Shown here one piece after another: positions 11,965 through 22,009 of a stretch of 64,000 nucleotides of DNA. The stretch is from JAKFWF01 sp963741505 (GTDB lineage: Bacteria; Pseudomonadota; Alphaproteobacteria; Rhizobiales; Hyphomicrobiaceae). Position numbers and translations under genes: made by a program. The stretch lies in the NCBI GenBank assembly GCA_963741505.1, contig CAVUIJ010000017.1, positions 286,365 through 350,364 on the forward strand. Direction: 5' to 3'. The number at the start of each line of letters is the position of its first letter. The first letter of the stretch is position 1. The notes beneath the pieces are model-generated. The model was not told the DNA's origin. It was given only the letters and a program-made list of their open reading frames with translations, and did not search any database.

Positions 11965-12222
11965 TCAAACGTCGTCGTTGGCGCCATGCCAGTGGTCGAT
12001 CGCGTCTTGCCGGTTGATGAACGACCCGATGGTGAAGATCGCGATCAGCAGCAGGCCGTGTCCCATCAGGAAGTAGCCCAGCGGGAAGCCCAGGAACTTG
12101 TTGTGGTTGAGCGCGTCGACATAGAGCGGCAGCACCACCAGCACGACCAGGAACGGAACGAGGCTGGCGATCACCTGCCACTTGGTATGGCGCCAATACG
12201 GCTTGCGCTCCTCCAGATCCAT
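11965..12222 (-). CDS. DUF4212 small membrane protein, symporter partner
   Basis: 85 residues with two predicted membrane helices (ASLVPFLVVLVVLPLYV and GYFLMGHGLLLIAIFTIGSF) and a charged N-terminus, MDLEERKPYWRHTKW. This family is the obligate upstream neighbour of VC_2705-type sodium:solute symporters and is thought to be their small subunit. It ends about 80 bp before the symporter start on the same strand. Intact. Confidence 0.85.
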   Translation of the reverse strand: MDLEERKPYWRHTKWQVIASLVPFLVVLVVLPLYVDALNHNKFLGFPLGYFLMGHGLLLIAIFTIGSFINRQDAIDHWHGANDDV

Positions 12223-12723
12223 CCTTCGGCTCCTTTTCTACACCATGATGGCAGGGCGGCTGCCGGCACGCCAGGCTTGGTTATTCACGAGCTTGGTTGC
12301 TCGCGAGGATTGGTCACTCTCGGTTCTTGGTCGCCCACGAGTGTGGCTTTTCGTAGGGTCGTCCGCAATGTTGACGCGCATTGCCCCCGGTGCGTGGCGG
12401 ACAATCCACACCCCGGCCCCCAGGGCAATCGCGTTTGGGGATCTCATGTAGGTCGGGCTGAGCGCCCTTGGCGCGAGGCCCGACGATGCCGTCGATATCG
12501 GGCTTCGGCCGGCTGAAGCGTCGACTTCAGCACCGACCTACCGTCCAATCGCGATGACGCTGCGGCCACACCCGGACTAGGCAACACGGGCAAGGTTGCT
12601 CGAAAACCGCCCGATCGTAGCACGCACACTTGCTTTATTGCCTGAAAAAGTCGCATCATGCCAAGGTCGTCATGCCAAAGTCGATGCAGGGCGACTTGCC
12701 CAAGCCGCAAACCGAGGCCGCGA
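12223..12723. other. Gene-poor region between the DUF4212 gene and the response regulator
   Basis: About 500 bases with no convincing gene. It holds a dispersed repeat (12449-12541) and, shortly before the regulator start, a direct repeat ATGCCAAGGTCG at 12658 and ATGCCAAAGTCG at 12672. These could be binding sites for the adjacent response regulator. The divergent promoters of the transporter operon and the regulator must lie here. Confidence 0.5.
12449..12541. repeat. Dispersed inverted-repeat element, copy 1
   Basis: The element begins TAGGTCGG and ends CCGACCTA, and contains GGCTTCGGCCGGCTGAA and internal GCGCCCTTGGCGC. A related copy lies at 41872-41954 with the same internal order. Confidence 0.75.
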
Positions 12724-13395
12724 ATGTCTGCGCACCGGATCGTCATCGTCGACGACCACCCGCTGTTTAGGGGCGCGTTGTCGCAAGCGCTTGCGGTGGC
12801 CATCCGCGGCGTCGAGATCATCGAGGCAGGAAGCCTGGACGAGCTCACCGACAAGCTCGCGACCGAAGGCGAAGTGGACCTCGTGCTGCTCGATCTGACG
12901 ATGCCGGGCGTGCAGGGCTTGTCGGGACTGCTGTTCCTGCGCGCTCAGCACCCCGAGATACCCGTCGTGATCGTTTCGGCCAGCGAGGAGCCAGCGACTG
13001 TCCGGCGCGCACTGCAATTCGGCGCCTCCGGCTACATTCCGAAATCGCTGCCTGTCGACCAGATCAGGACGGCGGTGAAGAAGGTTCTCGACGGCGAGGT
13101 GTGGAGCCCGCCCGGCATCGCGCTCGACGGCACCGGCGACGCGGAAGCGACCGACCTCGCAACCCGATTGTCGACGCTGACGCCACAGCAGATGCGCGTG
13201 CTGATGATGCTCGGCGAGGGCCTGCTCAACAAGCAGATCGCCTACAAACTTGGCGTATCCGAAGCGACCATCAAGGCGCACGTGTCGGCGATCCTGCAGA
13301 AGCTCGGCGTCGACAGCCGCACGCAGGCCGTGATCGCGATCGGCAAGATCGGCATGGCCGAGTGGCAGAAAAGCCCGGACACGGGCAGCGCCTGA
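12724..13395 (+). CDS. LuxR-family response regulator (CrbR/ErdR-like)
   Basis: 223 residues. The receiver domain (about 1-120) has the acidic pair in IVIVDDHPLF, phosphoacceptor D57 in VDLVLLDLTMPG, and KSLP in the last strand. A LuxR/NarL helix-turn-helix (about 150-210) contains LTPQQMRVLMMLGEG and NKQIAYKLGVSEATIKAHV. It is convergent with, and nearly abuts, the symporter-fused hybrid kinase gene, the arrangement seen for CrbS/CrbR and related pairs that control acetate assimilation genes. The probable target is the symporter operon upstream. Start ATG at 12724 gives MSAHRIVIVDD. Confidence 0.88.
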   Translation: MSAHRIVIVDDHPLFRGALSQALAVAIRGVEIIEAGSLDELTDKLATEGEVDLVLLDLTMPGVQGLSGLLFLRAQHPEIPVVIVSASEEPATVRRALQFGASGYIPKSLPVDQIRTAVKKVLDGEVWSPPGIALDGTGDAEATDLATRLSTLTPQQMRVLMMLGEGLLNKQIAYKLGVSEATIKAHVSAILQKLGVDSRTQAVIAIGKIGMAEWQKSPDTGSA

Positions 13396-13419
13396 CTGCT
13401 CCCGCGTATCCGCCAGCGC

Positions 13420-16400
13420 CTACTCCGCCGCTTCCCTGCTGATCGTATAGCGCATCAGCACGGACCTGAGCGCTGCCGCCTTCAACGGCTTGCGCAACAC
13501 CAATAGTCCGTTGTCGCGCAACTGCCGGCTCACCTCTGGCGAATGGTCGGCCGTAATGATGACGGCCGGCACCGCGCGGCCGACCGCCTGTTGCACGGCA
13601 GCGATCGCATCGACGCCTGTGCCCTTGTCGAGGTGATAGTCGGCGAGTACGACCTGCAGCGTTTGCCGATGCGGCTCGACAGTCGCCACTGCCGCTTCCG
13701 CGCTTGAAGCCAGAAGCACCTCGCACCCCCAGCCGCTGAGCAGCGCGCGCATGCCTTCCAGCACCGCCGGCTCGTTATCGATGCACAGCACCGTGCACCC
13801 CGCGAGGCTGCCCATGGCGTGCATCGGAAGCTCGACCGGAGCGGTAGTGACACTCGTCGGTGCCGCCACCGGCAGCTCGGTCCAGAACATCGCACCGCGA
13901 CCGGGCGCGGAGCTGAGCCTGATCGGCACGTCGAGAACCTTGCAGACGCGCTCCACGATCGACAGGCCGAGGCCCAGGCCGCGCGCATCGCCCGGCCGTG
14001 TCCTGCAGCCGCTGGAACTCCTTGAAGATCAGCTTGTGCTTCGAGGCGGGAATGCCGGGCCCGGTGTCGCGCAACCTCGATGCGGACGCGATCGCCCTGC
14101 CGCCGGACTCCGACCAGCACGCGGCCTTCGCGCGTGTATTTGACCGCATTGGCGACGAGGTTCTGCAGCACGCGCTTCAACAGGCGGCGGTCGGTACGGA
14201 CCCACAGCCGTGCTCGGCACGATCCTGAGCTCGAGACCCTTTCCGGCGGCAAGCGGCCCGAACTCGACCTGCAGGCTGGCCAGCAGGTCGGCGAGCGGCA
14301 CCGCCGTGATCTCCGGCTCCAGCCGGCCCGCATCGAGCCGCGAGATGTCGATCAGCGCGGAGAGGATCTCCTCGACCGAGGTCAGCGCCGCATCGATGTT
14401 GCCGGCGATCGCGCGATCGGTCTTGCCGAGGTCGCCGCTCGACGAGGCTCGAGGCATACAGGCGCGCCGCGTTGAGCGGCTGCAGCAGGTCGTGGCTGGC
14501 CGCGGCGAGGAACCGCGTCTTGTCGAGGTTGGCCTCGTCGGCCTTGGCCTTGGCGCTGCCAGCGCGCATTGCAGCCTCGAGTGCTGCGTGCGCTCGCTTG
14601 ACGCGCCGCTCCAGCGTCTCGTTGGCCCGCGCCAGCTCGTTGGCCGCCTCGACGCGCTCGGTGATGTCGGAGAACGTGCACACGATGCCGCCCTGCGACT
14701 GCGGCATCGCCGAGGTGCGGAACTCCAGGATGCGCTTGCCGCCCTCGAACGTGCTCCTGGAACGTCTCCTTGGTGCACCGCGAAGCCGCATCAAGCGGTC
14801 GGCGACCAGCTCGTCGATCGGCCCTTCGCCGAAGTCGCCACGCTCCGCGCAGTGCCGCAGGATCTGTCGAGCGGAACGCCGACGCGGCCGAGCTCCTCCG
14901 GCAGCGCCAGCAGCTCGCGGAACTGCCGGTTCCAGCACACGAGGCCGCATGTCCTTGTCGAACACGCCGAGGCCGTGGCGCACCTGGTCGAGCGCGGATT
15001 GCAGCAGGTCGCGGTTGTACTGCAGCGCCTCCGACGCATCGTCGAGCAGCTTCAGCGCCGACGGGCTGCCGACGTTGCCGCGCCGCAGCAGCAGCGACAT
15101 CACGAGCCGCGCGGAGGCCGCACCGATCGCGCTCGTCAGCAGATGCTCGGTGAACCGCAGCGTCTGCAGGTCGGCTTCCGCCTGCGGCTTCAGCGTGATG
15201 TTGCGGCTCGCGCGCGTACTCGGCGAACGAGCGCTCGGCGCGCTCCGCGCCCAGATAGCGCGTCACCGTGGCCTGCAGGTCGCCGACCGTCAGCGACGTG
15301 CGCCACAGCCGGAACGCCGGCTGCCGGCGCCGTCGCGGGGCAGGTCGTCGTAGCACGAACACATGCGCCTGCAGCCGCTCGATCGGCTCCGGCGCGCGCC
15401 ACAGCGAGACCGCGACATAGGCCGTGATGTTGGCGACCATGCTCCACAGCACGCCGTGGGTGAGCGGATCGAACGCCAGGTAGAACAGCGCCTGCGGCCG
15501 CAGCACCGCGATGCCGAACGGCCCCATCGCGCAGGATGTCGGCCGGCAGCAGCCCGGCCTTGACGATCCACGGCAGCAGCAGCGTGTAGCCCCACACCGC
15601 GAAGCCGGCGAGCATGCCGGCGATCGCGCCGCGCGCGGTACCCCGGCGCCAGACGAGCCCGCCGAAGAAGGCCGGCGCGAGCTGCGCGATCGCCGCGAAC
15701 GAGACGAGGCCGATCGCGGCCAGCCCCTGCGCCTGGCCGAGCGCGCTTGTAGACGAGATAGCCGCCGAGCACGATCGACGACGATGGCGATGCGGCGGAT
15801 GATCGAGCAGCAGGCTCGGCCAGATCCTCGCGCTGCATCCGATCGTCGAGCAGCCGGTGCTTGCAGCAGCAGCGGCACGACGAGGCCGTTGCACACCATG
15901 ATCGACAGCGCGACCGATTCCACGACCACCATCGCCGTCGCCGCCGACAGCCCGCCGATGTAGGCCAGGCCGTCACGATCGTGTCGAGCCCTTGGCCATC
16001 GGCAGCGCCAGCACGTACATGTCGGCGTCGACGAGGCCCTTGCGGCAGGATGAGCAGGCCCGCCGCCGCGATCGGAACGACGAACAGGTTGATCGCGACG
16101 AGGTAGAGCGGAAACAGCCACGACGCGCGCCTGATCTCGCGCTCGGAGTGGTTCTCGACCACCGTGACGTGGAACTGGCGCGGCAGCAGCAGGATCGCGC
16201 AGAAGCTGAGGAACGTCACCGTCAGCCACGTGCCGCCGTTGAACGTCCGGTCGAAGCGTGGCACCGATCTCGGTGTTGGCGCGCACCGCCTCGAGGAAGC
16301 CGCCGAAGCCGCCGAACACGGAGAACAGCACGAACACGCCGACGCCGATGAACGCGGCGAGCTTGACCAGCGACTCCGCGGCAACCGCCAGCATCAGGCC

Positions 16401-16975
16401 GTCCTGGTGCTCCGTCGCATCGATGTGGCGCGTGCCGAACAGGATCGCGAACACCGCCAGCATCAGCGCCACGACCAGCGCGGTATCCAGGATGCCGACA
16501 TGCGGCAGCGTGATCGGCGTCGCAGCGGCGCTGCCCCCGAGCAGCGTCTCCGTCGAGATCACGATCGCCTTCAATTGCAGCGCGATGTAGGGCAGCGTGC
16601 CGACCACCGCGACCAGCGTGACGATCGCCGCGACGGCCGGGCTCTTGCCGTAGCGCGCGGCGAGGAAGTCGGCGACCGACGTGATGTTCTGGCTCTTGGC
16701 GAGCCGCACGATGCGCAGTCACCAGCGGCAGGCCGAAGCATGAACAGCAGGATCGGGCCGAGATAGACCGGGATGAAGTCGTAGCCGGTCTCCGCGGCGA
16801 GGCCGACGCTGCCGAAGAACGTCCACGACGTGCAGTAGACGGCCAGCGACAGCGAGTAGATCAGCGGCCGCGTCTCGTCGCCCTTGAGGCGCGCACGGTC
16901 GCCGAACCAGGCGATCAGGAACAGGATCCCGACATACGCCATGGCGAGCGGGACGATGGCCCAGCCTTCGAACAT
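13420..16975 (-). CDS. Symporter-fused PAS hybrid histidine kinase (CrbS/CbrA-like)
   Basis: About 1180 residues after reconstruction. Order: an N-terminal sodium:solute symporter module of about 13 membrane helices (starting MFEGWAIVPLAMAYVGILFL, with NITSVADFLAARYGKSPA), a linker and PAS region, a HisKA domain with the family H-box AASHDLLQPLNAARLYAS, an ATPase domain, and a C-terminal receiver (TVLCIDNEPAVLEGM; phosphoacceptor Asp in LADYHLD). Such kinases sense a carboxylate or amino acid through the transporter-like domain. Many single-base breaks occur between about 13990 and 16750, for example one near 14441 between SLVER and DLGKTDRAIAG. Stop TAG at 13420. Confidence 0.85.
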
Positions 16976-17179
16976 GCGACCTCGCGCCTTGCATTGGCCT
17001 TGGAGCCCCGACACTGCGCCAGTGCCGGGGCCGCCTCAAGGCAAACTTTGGCCTATGGTTCGCGGCACCGGGGCGGCCGGTGCGCGCCCACCCGGTTCGC
17101 CTATGGTCCGCACTTGCCAATGCCCCCCGCTTCGCCCAGAACGGCGCGCCGGAGCAACTCTTGCAAGGAACAGCGTACC

Positions 17180-18060
17180 GTGGCCGAGTTCCTGCCTCTC
17201 GACGAAGCCATCAGGCGCAACGTGCGCGACGGCGACACGCTGGCGCTCGAAGGCTTCACGCACCTCATCCCCTTCGCCGCCGGCCACGAGATCATCCGCC
17301 AGCGCGTGCAAGGACCTGACCGTCATCCGCATGACGCCCGACCTGATCTACGACCAGATGGTCGGCATGGGGATGGTCCGGAAAATGATCTTCTCGTGGA
17401 CCGGCAACCCCGGCGTCGGCTCGCTGCACCGGGTGCGCGAGGCGATCGAGCAGGGCTGGCCGCGTCCGCTCGAGATCGAGGAGCACAGCCACGCCGCAAT
17501 GGCCAACGCCTACGAGGCCGGCGCCAGCGGCCTGCCGTGCGCGATCTTCCGCGGCTACATCGGCGTCGACCTGCCGAAGGTGAACCCGAACATCCGCTTC
17601 ATCGAGTGCCCGTTCACCGGCGAGCGGCTTGCCGCCATCCCGTCGCACCGGCCGGACGTGGCCGTGATCCACGCGCTGCGCGCCGACAAGGCCGGCAACG
17701 TGCTGCTCGAAGGCATCGTCGGCGTGCAGAAGGAGGCGGTGCTGGCGGCAAAGCGCGCAGTCGTCACGGTCGAGGAGATCGTCGACGAGCTCTACGATGC
17801 GCGCTCCGGGGCAAGCCCCGACGCGCGTGGCTCACGCAACGCCAACGCGATCATCCTGCCGACGTGGACCGTCAGCGCGATCGCCTGCGTGCCGGGCGGC
17901 GCGTTCCCGAGCTACGCGCACGGCTACTACACCCGCAACAACAAGTTCTACATCGATTGGGACGAGATCTCCCGCGACCGCGCCACGTTCCTTGCAGTGG
18001 ATGGACGCGAACGTGATGAAGCAGGGCCCGCAAGCGTTCGCGGTGCATGCGCGACGCTGA
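17180..18060 (+). CDS. Class I CoA-transferase alpha subunit
   Basis: 293 residues after removing two extra bases (near 17311 and 17996). The sequence EGFTHLIPFAAGHEIIRQ near the start and the glycine-rich ACVPGGAFPSYAHGYY near the end match the 3-oxoacid/glutaconate CoA-transferase alpha family. It starts at GTG 17180 behind AAGGAA. No beta subunit, which carries the catalytic glutamate, follows; the next gene is unrelated. A 24-bp palindrome inside the gene inserts RSGASPDARGS into a loop between VDELYDA and NANAIILP. Confidence 0.82.
17802..17825 (+). repeat. 24-bp palindromic element inside the CoA-transferase gene
   Basis: Exact copy of the element at 4143-4166, centred on GGGGCAAGCCCC, read in the same frame as RSGASPDA. 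The stem CGGGGC-AA-GCCCCG would form a tight hairpin in the mRNA. Confidence 0.85.
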
Positions 18061-18081
18061 GCGATGGTCGAGGAGCGCAAC

Positions 18082-19077
18082 ATGATCTCCCCCGAGCCAA
18101 GTTGGACCACGTTGGGCATGGCGATGCTCGCGGTCGCTTCTTGCGGCATGCCGGGCGCCGCCGCACAGACCGCGTCACCCAATTCGCCGATACCGCAATT
18201 CCCCCGGGCCGCATCGTTCGAGCCCGGCCGTGCGCCGGCGTCCATGGCCCAACAGCAGTCGATGGTCCGCATCACCGGCGGTACCTACACGATCGGCTCG
18301 CCCGCCAACCATCCGCTGGCGAACCGTGCCGCGATGCCCGAGCATCGGGTCGAGCTGAAGCCATTCAGGATCGACCGGACCGAGGTGACGAACGCGCAGT
18401 TCGCCGAGTTCATGAACGCGCTGCCGGTAAAGCCGATCGGCACGGCGCTGGGCGGACAAGGTCGCTGCGGCCAACATCGCGCCGGCCGATCGCGCGTTGT
18501 TCCTCGAGTTCTCCAGCAGGCCATCGCCCTACACCATGATCGATCTCGACGACGAGGACGCGCGCATCGGTGTCCGCGATGGGCGCTTCGTCTCCAATCC
18601 CGGGCATGAGACCCACCCGGTGACGGAGACGACGTGGGCGGCGCCCTCGCTTATTGCCGTTGGCGGGGTGCACGATTGCCGACCGAGGTGGAATGGGAGG
18701 CGGCCGCGCGCGGGCTTGTCGGGCCGTCCATTTCCCTGGGGAGATGCCATGCCTACCCAGGACCTCGCCGTCATCGGCTTGCCGAGCGGCACGACTGTCG
18801 CCGTCGGCAGCCGGCCCAAGGGAGCGACGCCGGAGGGCCTGATGGACATGGGCGGCAGCCTGCTGGAATGGACGAGCACGCTCGATCGGCCGTATCCCTA
18901 CCGCGCCAACGACGGGCGGGAGGATCTGCGGCACCGGGCGAGCGGATCGTGCGCGGCGGCAACTACATTTTCGACGATACGCCGGACAAGCTCGTTGCGT
19001 GGAACCGTACGGTTGCCTGGCGGAACCCCGCAACGGGACATCGCCAGATCGGTTTCAGGTGCGCCGGCGATGAGTGA
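18082..19077 (+). CDS. Formylglycine-generating-enzyme-like (SUMF1) protein, exported
   Basis: About 331 residues with a signal-peptide-like N-terminus (MLAVASCGMPGAAAQT). The FGE-sulfatase domain shows ITGGTYTIGSP, FRIDRTEVTNAQFAEF, RWRGARLPTEVEWEAAARG, the glycine-rich GLMDMGGSLLEWT and the terminal RIVRGGNY ... GFRCA. Known relatives oxidise cysteine to formylglycine or act as C-type-lectin-like binding modules. I do not see the catalytic Cys pair of true FGE, so a binding or other role is possible. Frame breaks lie near 18460, 18640-18720 and 18930. The end overlaps the next start by 8 bases. Confidence 0.75.
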
Positions 19078-19726
19078 GGCTGCAAGAGCTGCGCTCGATC
19101 ACATCGCGGTAGTGGCACCAGACCTGGCCAGCGGCCTCGCCTGGGTGCGCGAAATGCTCGGCGTCGAGCCGCAGCCTGGCGGCAAGCACCCCGAGATGGG
19201 AACGCACAACCATCTGCTACGCCTTGGCGACAGTATGTTCCTGGAGGTCATCGCCGCCGATCCCGCCGCCGGCAAGCCGTCGCCGCATCGACGCTGGTTC
19301 GGGCTCGACGATCCCGCACAGTTGCGCCGCGATTGGCGCGACGGGCGGCGATTGCGCGGCTGGGTCGCGCGGTGCACGGACCTCGAAGCGACCATCGGAC
19401 CGCGTGGGCCGACGTTCGGCGTGCCGATGCCGATCAGCCGTGGTGATCGCCGCTGGAAATTCTCGGTCCGCGCGGACGGCACACTGCCGGCCGATGGAGC
19501 GTTACCGCATCTGATCGACTGGGGTGAGGCGGGGCCGCCCGCGTCCGCCATGCCGGACAAGGGCTGCAGACTGTCGGCATTTGTCATCGAGACACCGGAC
19601 CCGGCGTTCGTGCGGTCCTCGCTGTCGGCACTGACGCTCTCCGACGAGCCCGATATCCGCGACGGCAAGGTCGTCCGCCTGATCGCCGCCATCGAGACAC
19701 CGCGCGGCGTTCGCATCCTGACCTGA
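19070..19726 (+). CDS. Glyoxalase-like (VOC) domain protein
   Basis: 218 residues, intact. It begins LDHIAVVAPDLASGLAWVREMLG, the usual first strand and helix of a glyoxalase-like domain, followed by GTHNHLLRLGDSMFLEVIA and a second half-repeat beginning LSAFVIETPDPAFVRSSL. The substrate is unknown. The ATG at 19070 overlaps the end of the upstream SUMF1-like gene, so the two are probably translated together. It converges on argJ with a 4-bp gap. Confidence 0.72.
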   Translation: MSEAARAALDHIAVVAPDLASGLAWVREMLGVEPQPGGKHPEMGTHNHLLRLGDSMFLEVIAADPAAGKPSPHRRWFGLDDPAQLRRDWRDGRRLRGWVARCTDLEATIGPRGPTFGVPMPISRGDRRWKFSVRADGTLPADGALPHLIDWGEAGPPASAMPDKGCRLSAFVIETPDPAFVRSSLSALTLSDEPDIRDGKVVRLIAAIETPRGVRILT

Positions 19727-19730
19727 CGCT

Positions 19731-20988
19731 TCAGCTGCGGTAGTCGGCGTTGATGCTGACGTAGTCGTGCGTCAGGTCGCAGGTCCACACCGTGGCGTGG
19801 CCGGCGCCGACGCCGACATCGACGCGCGAGCTTGATCTCGGCGCCCTTCATGTAGGCGGCGACGGTCTTCTCGACGTAGCCCGGCGCGCGCTCGCCGTCT
19901 GACGGCGACGAGATGCGGGCCGAACCAGATCGACAGCCGGTCGCGGTCGGCGGCCTCGCCCGACTTGCCGACCGCCATCACGACGCGGCCCCAGTTCGGG
20001 TCCTCGCCGGCGATCGCGGTTTTCAGGATCGGCGAGTTGGCGATCGACATCGCGATGCGGTGCGCCGCGCGCGTCGTTCTCCGCGCCCCACACCTGGACC
20101 GTGACGAACTTGGTCAGCCCCTCGCCGTCCTTCACGACCTGCATCGCGAGATCGTGCATCACGCTTTGCGAGCGCCGCCGGCGAACGCGCCGCAGTTCGG
20201 ATCGGCCATGTCGCGGATCGCCGGCGCGCTCGCGCTTGCTCGCGGCCCCGGTCGCGAACACGATCAGCGTGTCGGACGTCGAGGTATCGCTGTCGACGGT
20301 GATGCAGTTGAACGTCTGGTCGGCGATCGCGGAGACGAGCCGTCTGCAGCACCGGCTGGGCGATCGCCGCGTCGGTGAAGACGAAGCACAGCATCGTCGC
20401 CATGTCCGGCGCGATCATGCCGGCGCCCTTGCAGAAGCCGCCGATCGTGACCTCGACGCCGCCGATCTCGACCTTGGCGATGGCGAGCTTGGGGTAGGTG
20501 TCGGTGGTCATGATCGCGCGCGCGGCCGCTTCCCAGGCTTCGGGCTTCGCGGACTTGACGAGACCCGGCAGCGCGGCGGCGATCTTGGCCGCCGTCCATC
20601 GGCTCGCCGATCACGCCGGTCGAGGCGACGTAGATCTCGCCCGCCTCGCAGCTCGACCGCCTTGGCCGCGCGCCTCGACCGTGACGCGCACGGCCTCGAC
20701 GCCCTTGCGGCCGGTGAAGGCGTTGGCGTTGCCGGAGTTGACGACGAGCGCGCGCGCGCGGCCGTGCTCGAACTGCTCGCGGCACCACAGCACCGGCGCC
20801 GAGCACGTCTTCGAGCTGGTCGTCACGCCGGCCGCGACGGTGCCGGGATCGAACAGCGCCAGCATCACGTCGGTGCGGCCCTTGTAGCGCACGCTGGCCG
20901 CGGCGGTGGCGAAGCGCACGCCGTCGATCGGCGGCAACTGCGGCAGCGTCTTCGGCGCGAACGGCGACGGCTTTGGCGTGGCGGCCAT
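19731..20988 (-). CDS. argJ: Glutamate N-acetyltransferase / ornithine acetyltransferase ArgJ
   Basis: ArgJ recycles the acetyl group from N-acetylornithine to glutamate in arginine synthesis. The precursor self-cleaves before a threonine; the site is in MIAPDMATMLCFVF. Other anchors are ALVVNSGNANAFTGRKG, TFNCITVDSDTSTSDT, NSPILKTAIAGEDPNWGR and the terminal DLTHDYVSINADYRS. About 413 residues are expected, and the region is longer by the number of extra bases. At least eight +1 breaks can be placed by homology, for example near 19829, 19902, 20072 and 20165. Since arginine synthesis is normally essential in such bacteria, sequence errors are likelier than gene death. Confidence 0.9.
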
Positions 20989-21130
20989 GAGTGGTCCTCG
21001 CAAGGCGTGAATGTCGCCGGCACGAAACAGGAAGCCGGCCGCGGAATCAAGCGACGCCGATCGAGGGCGGCGTCAAGCGGCGCCCTTCGCGCCGCGCAAC
21101 TCGCCGACTGCCAGACGGGTGAGTGGTCCC

Positions 21131-21174
21131 GGCGGGTTGCGCTCGGCAAAGAGCCGCAGCTTACCCGCCCTACG
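21131..21174. repeat. Partial copy of the GGCGGGTTGCG palindromic repeat
   Basis: GGCGGGTTGCG at the left and TTACCCGCCCTACG at the right match the right half of the element at 38035-38137, with GCTCGGC/GCCGCAG forming the inner stem. Confidence 0.65.
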
Positions 21175-21241
21175 GCTCATACAAAAAATTAGAACAAACA
21201 ACACATCATCATGGCATAACACGGATTTATGCATTTTCCTG

Positions 21242-21270
21242 TTGACAGCGTGACGCTCCTCGTGTAGGTT
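21242..21270 (+). promoter_or_regulatory. Predicted promoter of the GTA cluster
   Basis: TTGACA at 21242-21247, a 17-base spacer and TAGGTT at 21265-21270, directly after an AT-rich block and about 100 bases ahead of the first GTA gene. The -10 match is imperfect. No other strong promoter is apparent between here and the portal gene. Confidence 0.5.
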
Positions 21271-21301
21271 TCAGTCATTCTCGACAAGTGTGTGAGGCCG
21301 A

Positions 21302-21332
21302 CGCCTCGGGCGCAACCCGCTCGGGGCGTTTT
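21302..21332 (+). terminator. Terminator-like hairpin in the GTA leader
   Basis: CGCCTCGGGC at 21302-21311 pairs with GCTCGGGGCG at 21319-21328 (two G-U pairs) and is followed by TTTT. It lies between the predicted promoter and the first GTA gene, so it would act as an attenuator of the whole late operon. Confidence 0.55.
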
Positions 21333-21369
21333 GCGTTCAGCACGCCGCGAACATCCGAGCCAACCCGCC

Positions 21370-22009
21370 ATGCCAGCACGCTTCGAGCCGCACAGCGCCG
21401 CGGTGCGCGAGGACGTGCGCCGGCTCTATGTCGAGGACGCGCGAGCCGCTCGCTGCGATCACCGCCAGCACCGGCGTGTCCGCGACGACGATCAGGGACT
21501 GGGCGAAAGCCGAGGGCTGGCCGCCGCGCCCGCGAGTGACAGCGGCCGCCGGCAAGACGACGCAACGCCTGCGTCCGAAAGTCGAAGAAGCGGACAGGCC
21601 GCGCCGCCGAAGCGGACAGCAACCGAGGCCACACGCCTTCCCGCGCCGCTGGTGGCGATCGGCGAGGCCGTCGCGTCGGCGCTGTCGCCGGCCTCGTTGA
21701 AACTCAGAATACTGCACCTGATCGCCTTGAAGCTTACCGAGATGGAGAGACAGATGAGCGCCGGCAATGCCGATGCCAACCCGGAGCGCGACATGCGCGC
21801 GCTCAACGGGATGATGCAATCGATCGACAAGCTGAAGGATCTCGAGCCTGGACATGGAAACGCCGGCGCCGCCGATCCCAAATCCCGCCGAGCCCCCGCC
21901 ACCGTCGAGGAGGAGGACCGCCTCCGCCTGGAAATTGTCGAGCGAATGCTCAAGCTCCGAGAGCGAGCACGAAGCAGCCGGAGGGGCTGGCCCCGCTGAT
22001 CGCGGATGA
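21370..22009 (+). CDS. GTA small terminase subunit-like protein (g1)
   Basis: About 210 residues. The N-terminal helix-turn-helix region reads EPLAAITASTGVSATTIRDWAKAEGW, as in DNA-binding small terminases. The middle (LKLRILHLIALKLTEMERQM) is helical and the C-terminus is charged. The role would be recognition and presentation of DNA to the large terminase. There are breaks near 21441 and 21597, and probably one near 21966 that decides between TGA stops at 21997 and 22007. First gene of the GTA cluster; it overlaps or abuts the large terminase. Confidence 0.72.

Larger units (their letters stand above)
20989..21369. other. GTA leader region
   Basis: 381 bases with no gene. It contains a partial palindromic repeat (21131-21174), then the most AT-rich stretch of this part of the window (about 21180-21240), a sigma-70-like promoter (21242-21270) and a terminator-like hairpin (21302-21332) before the first GTA gene. 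Confidence 0.65.
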
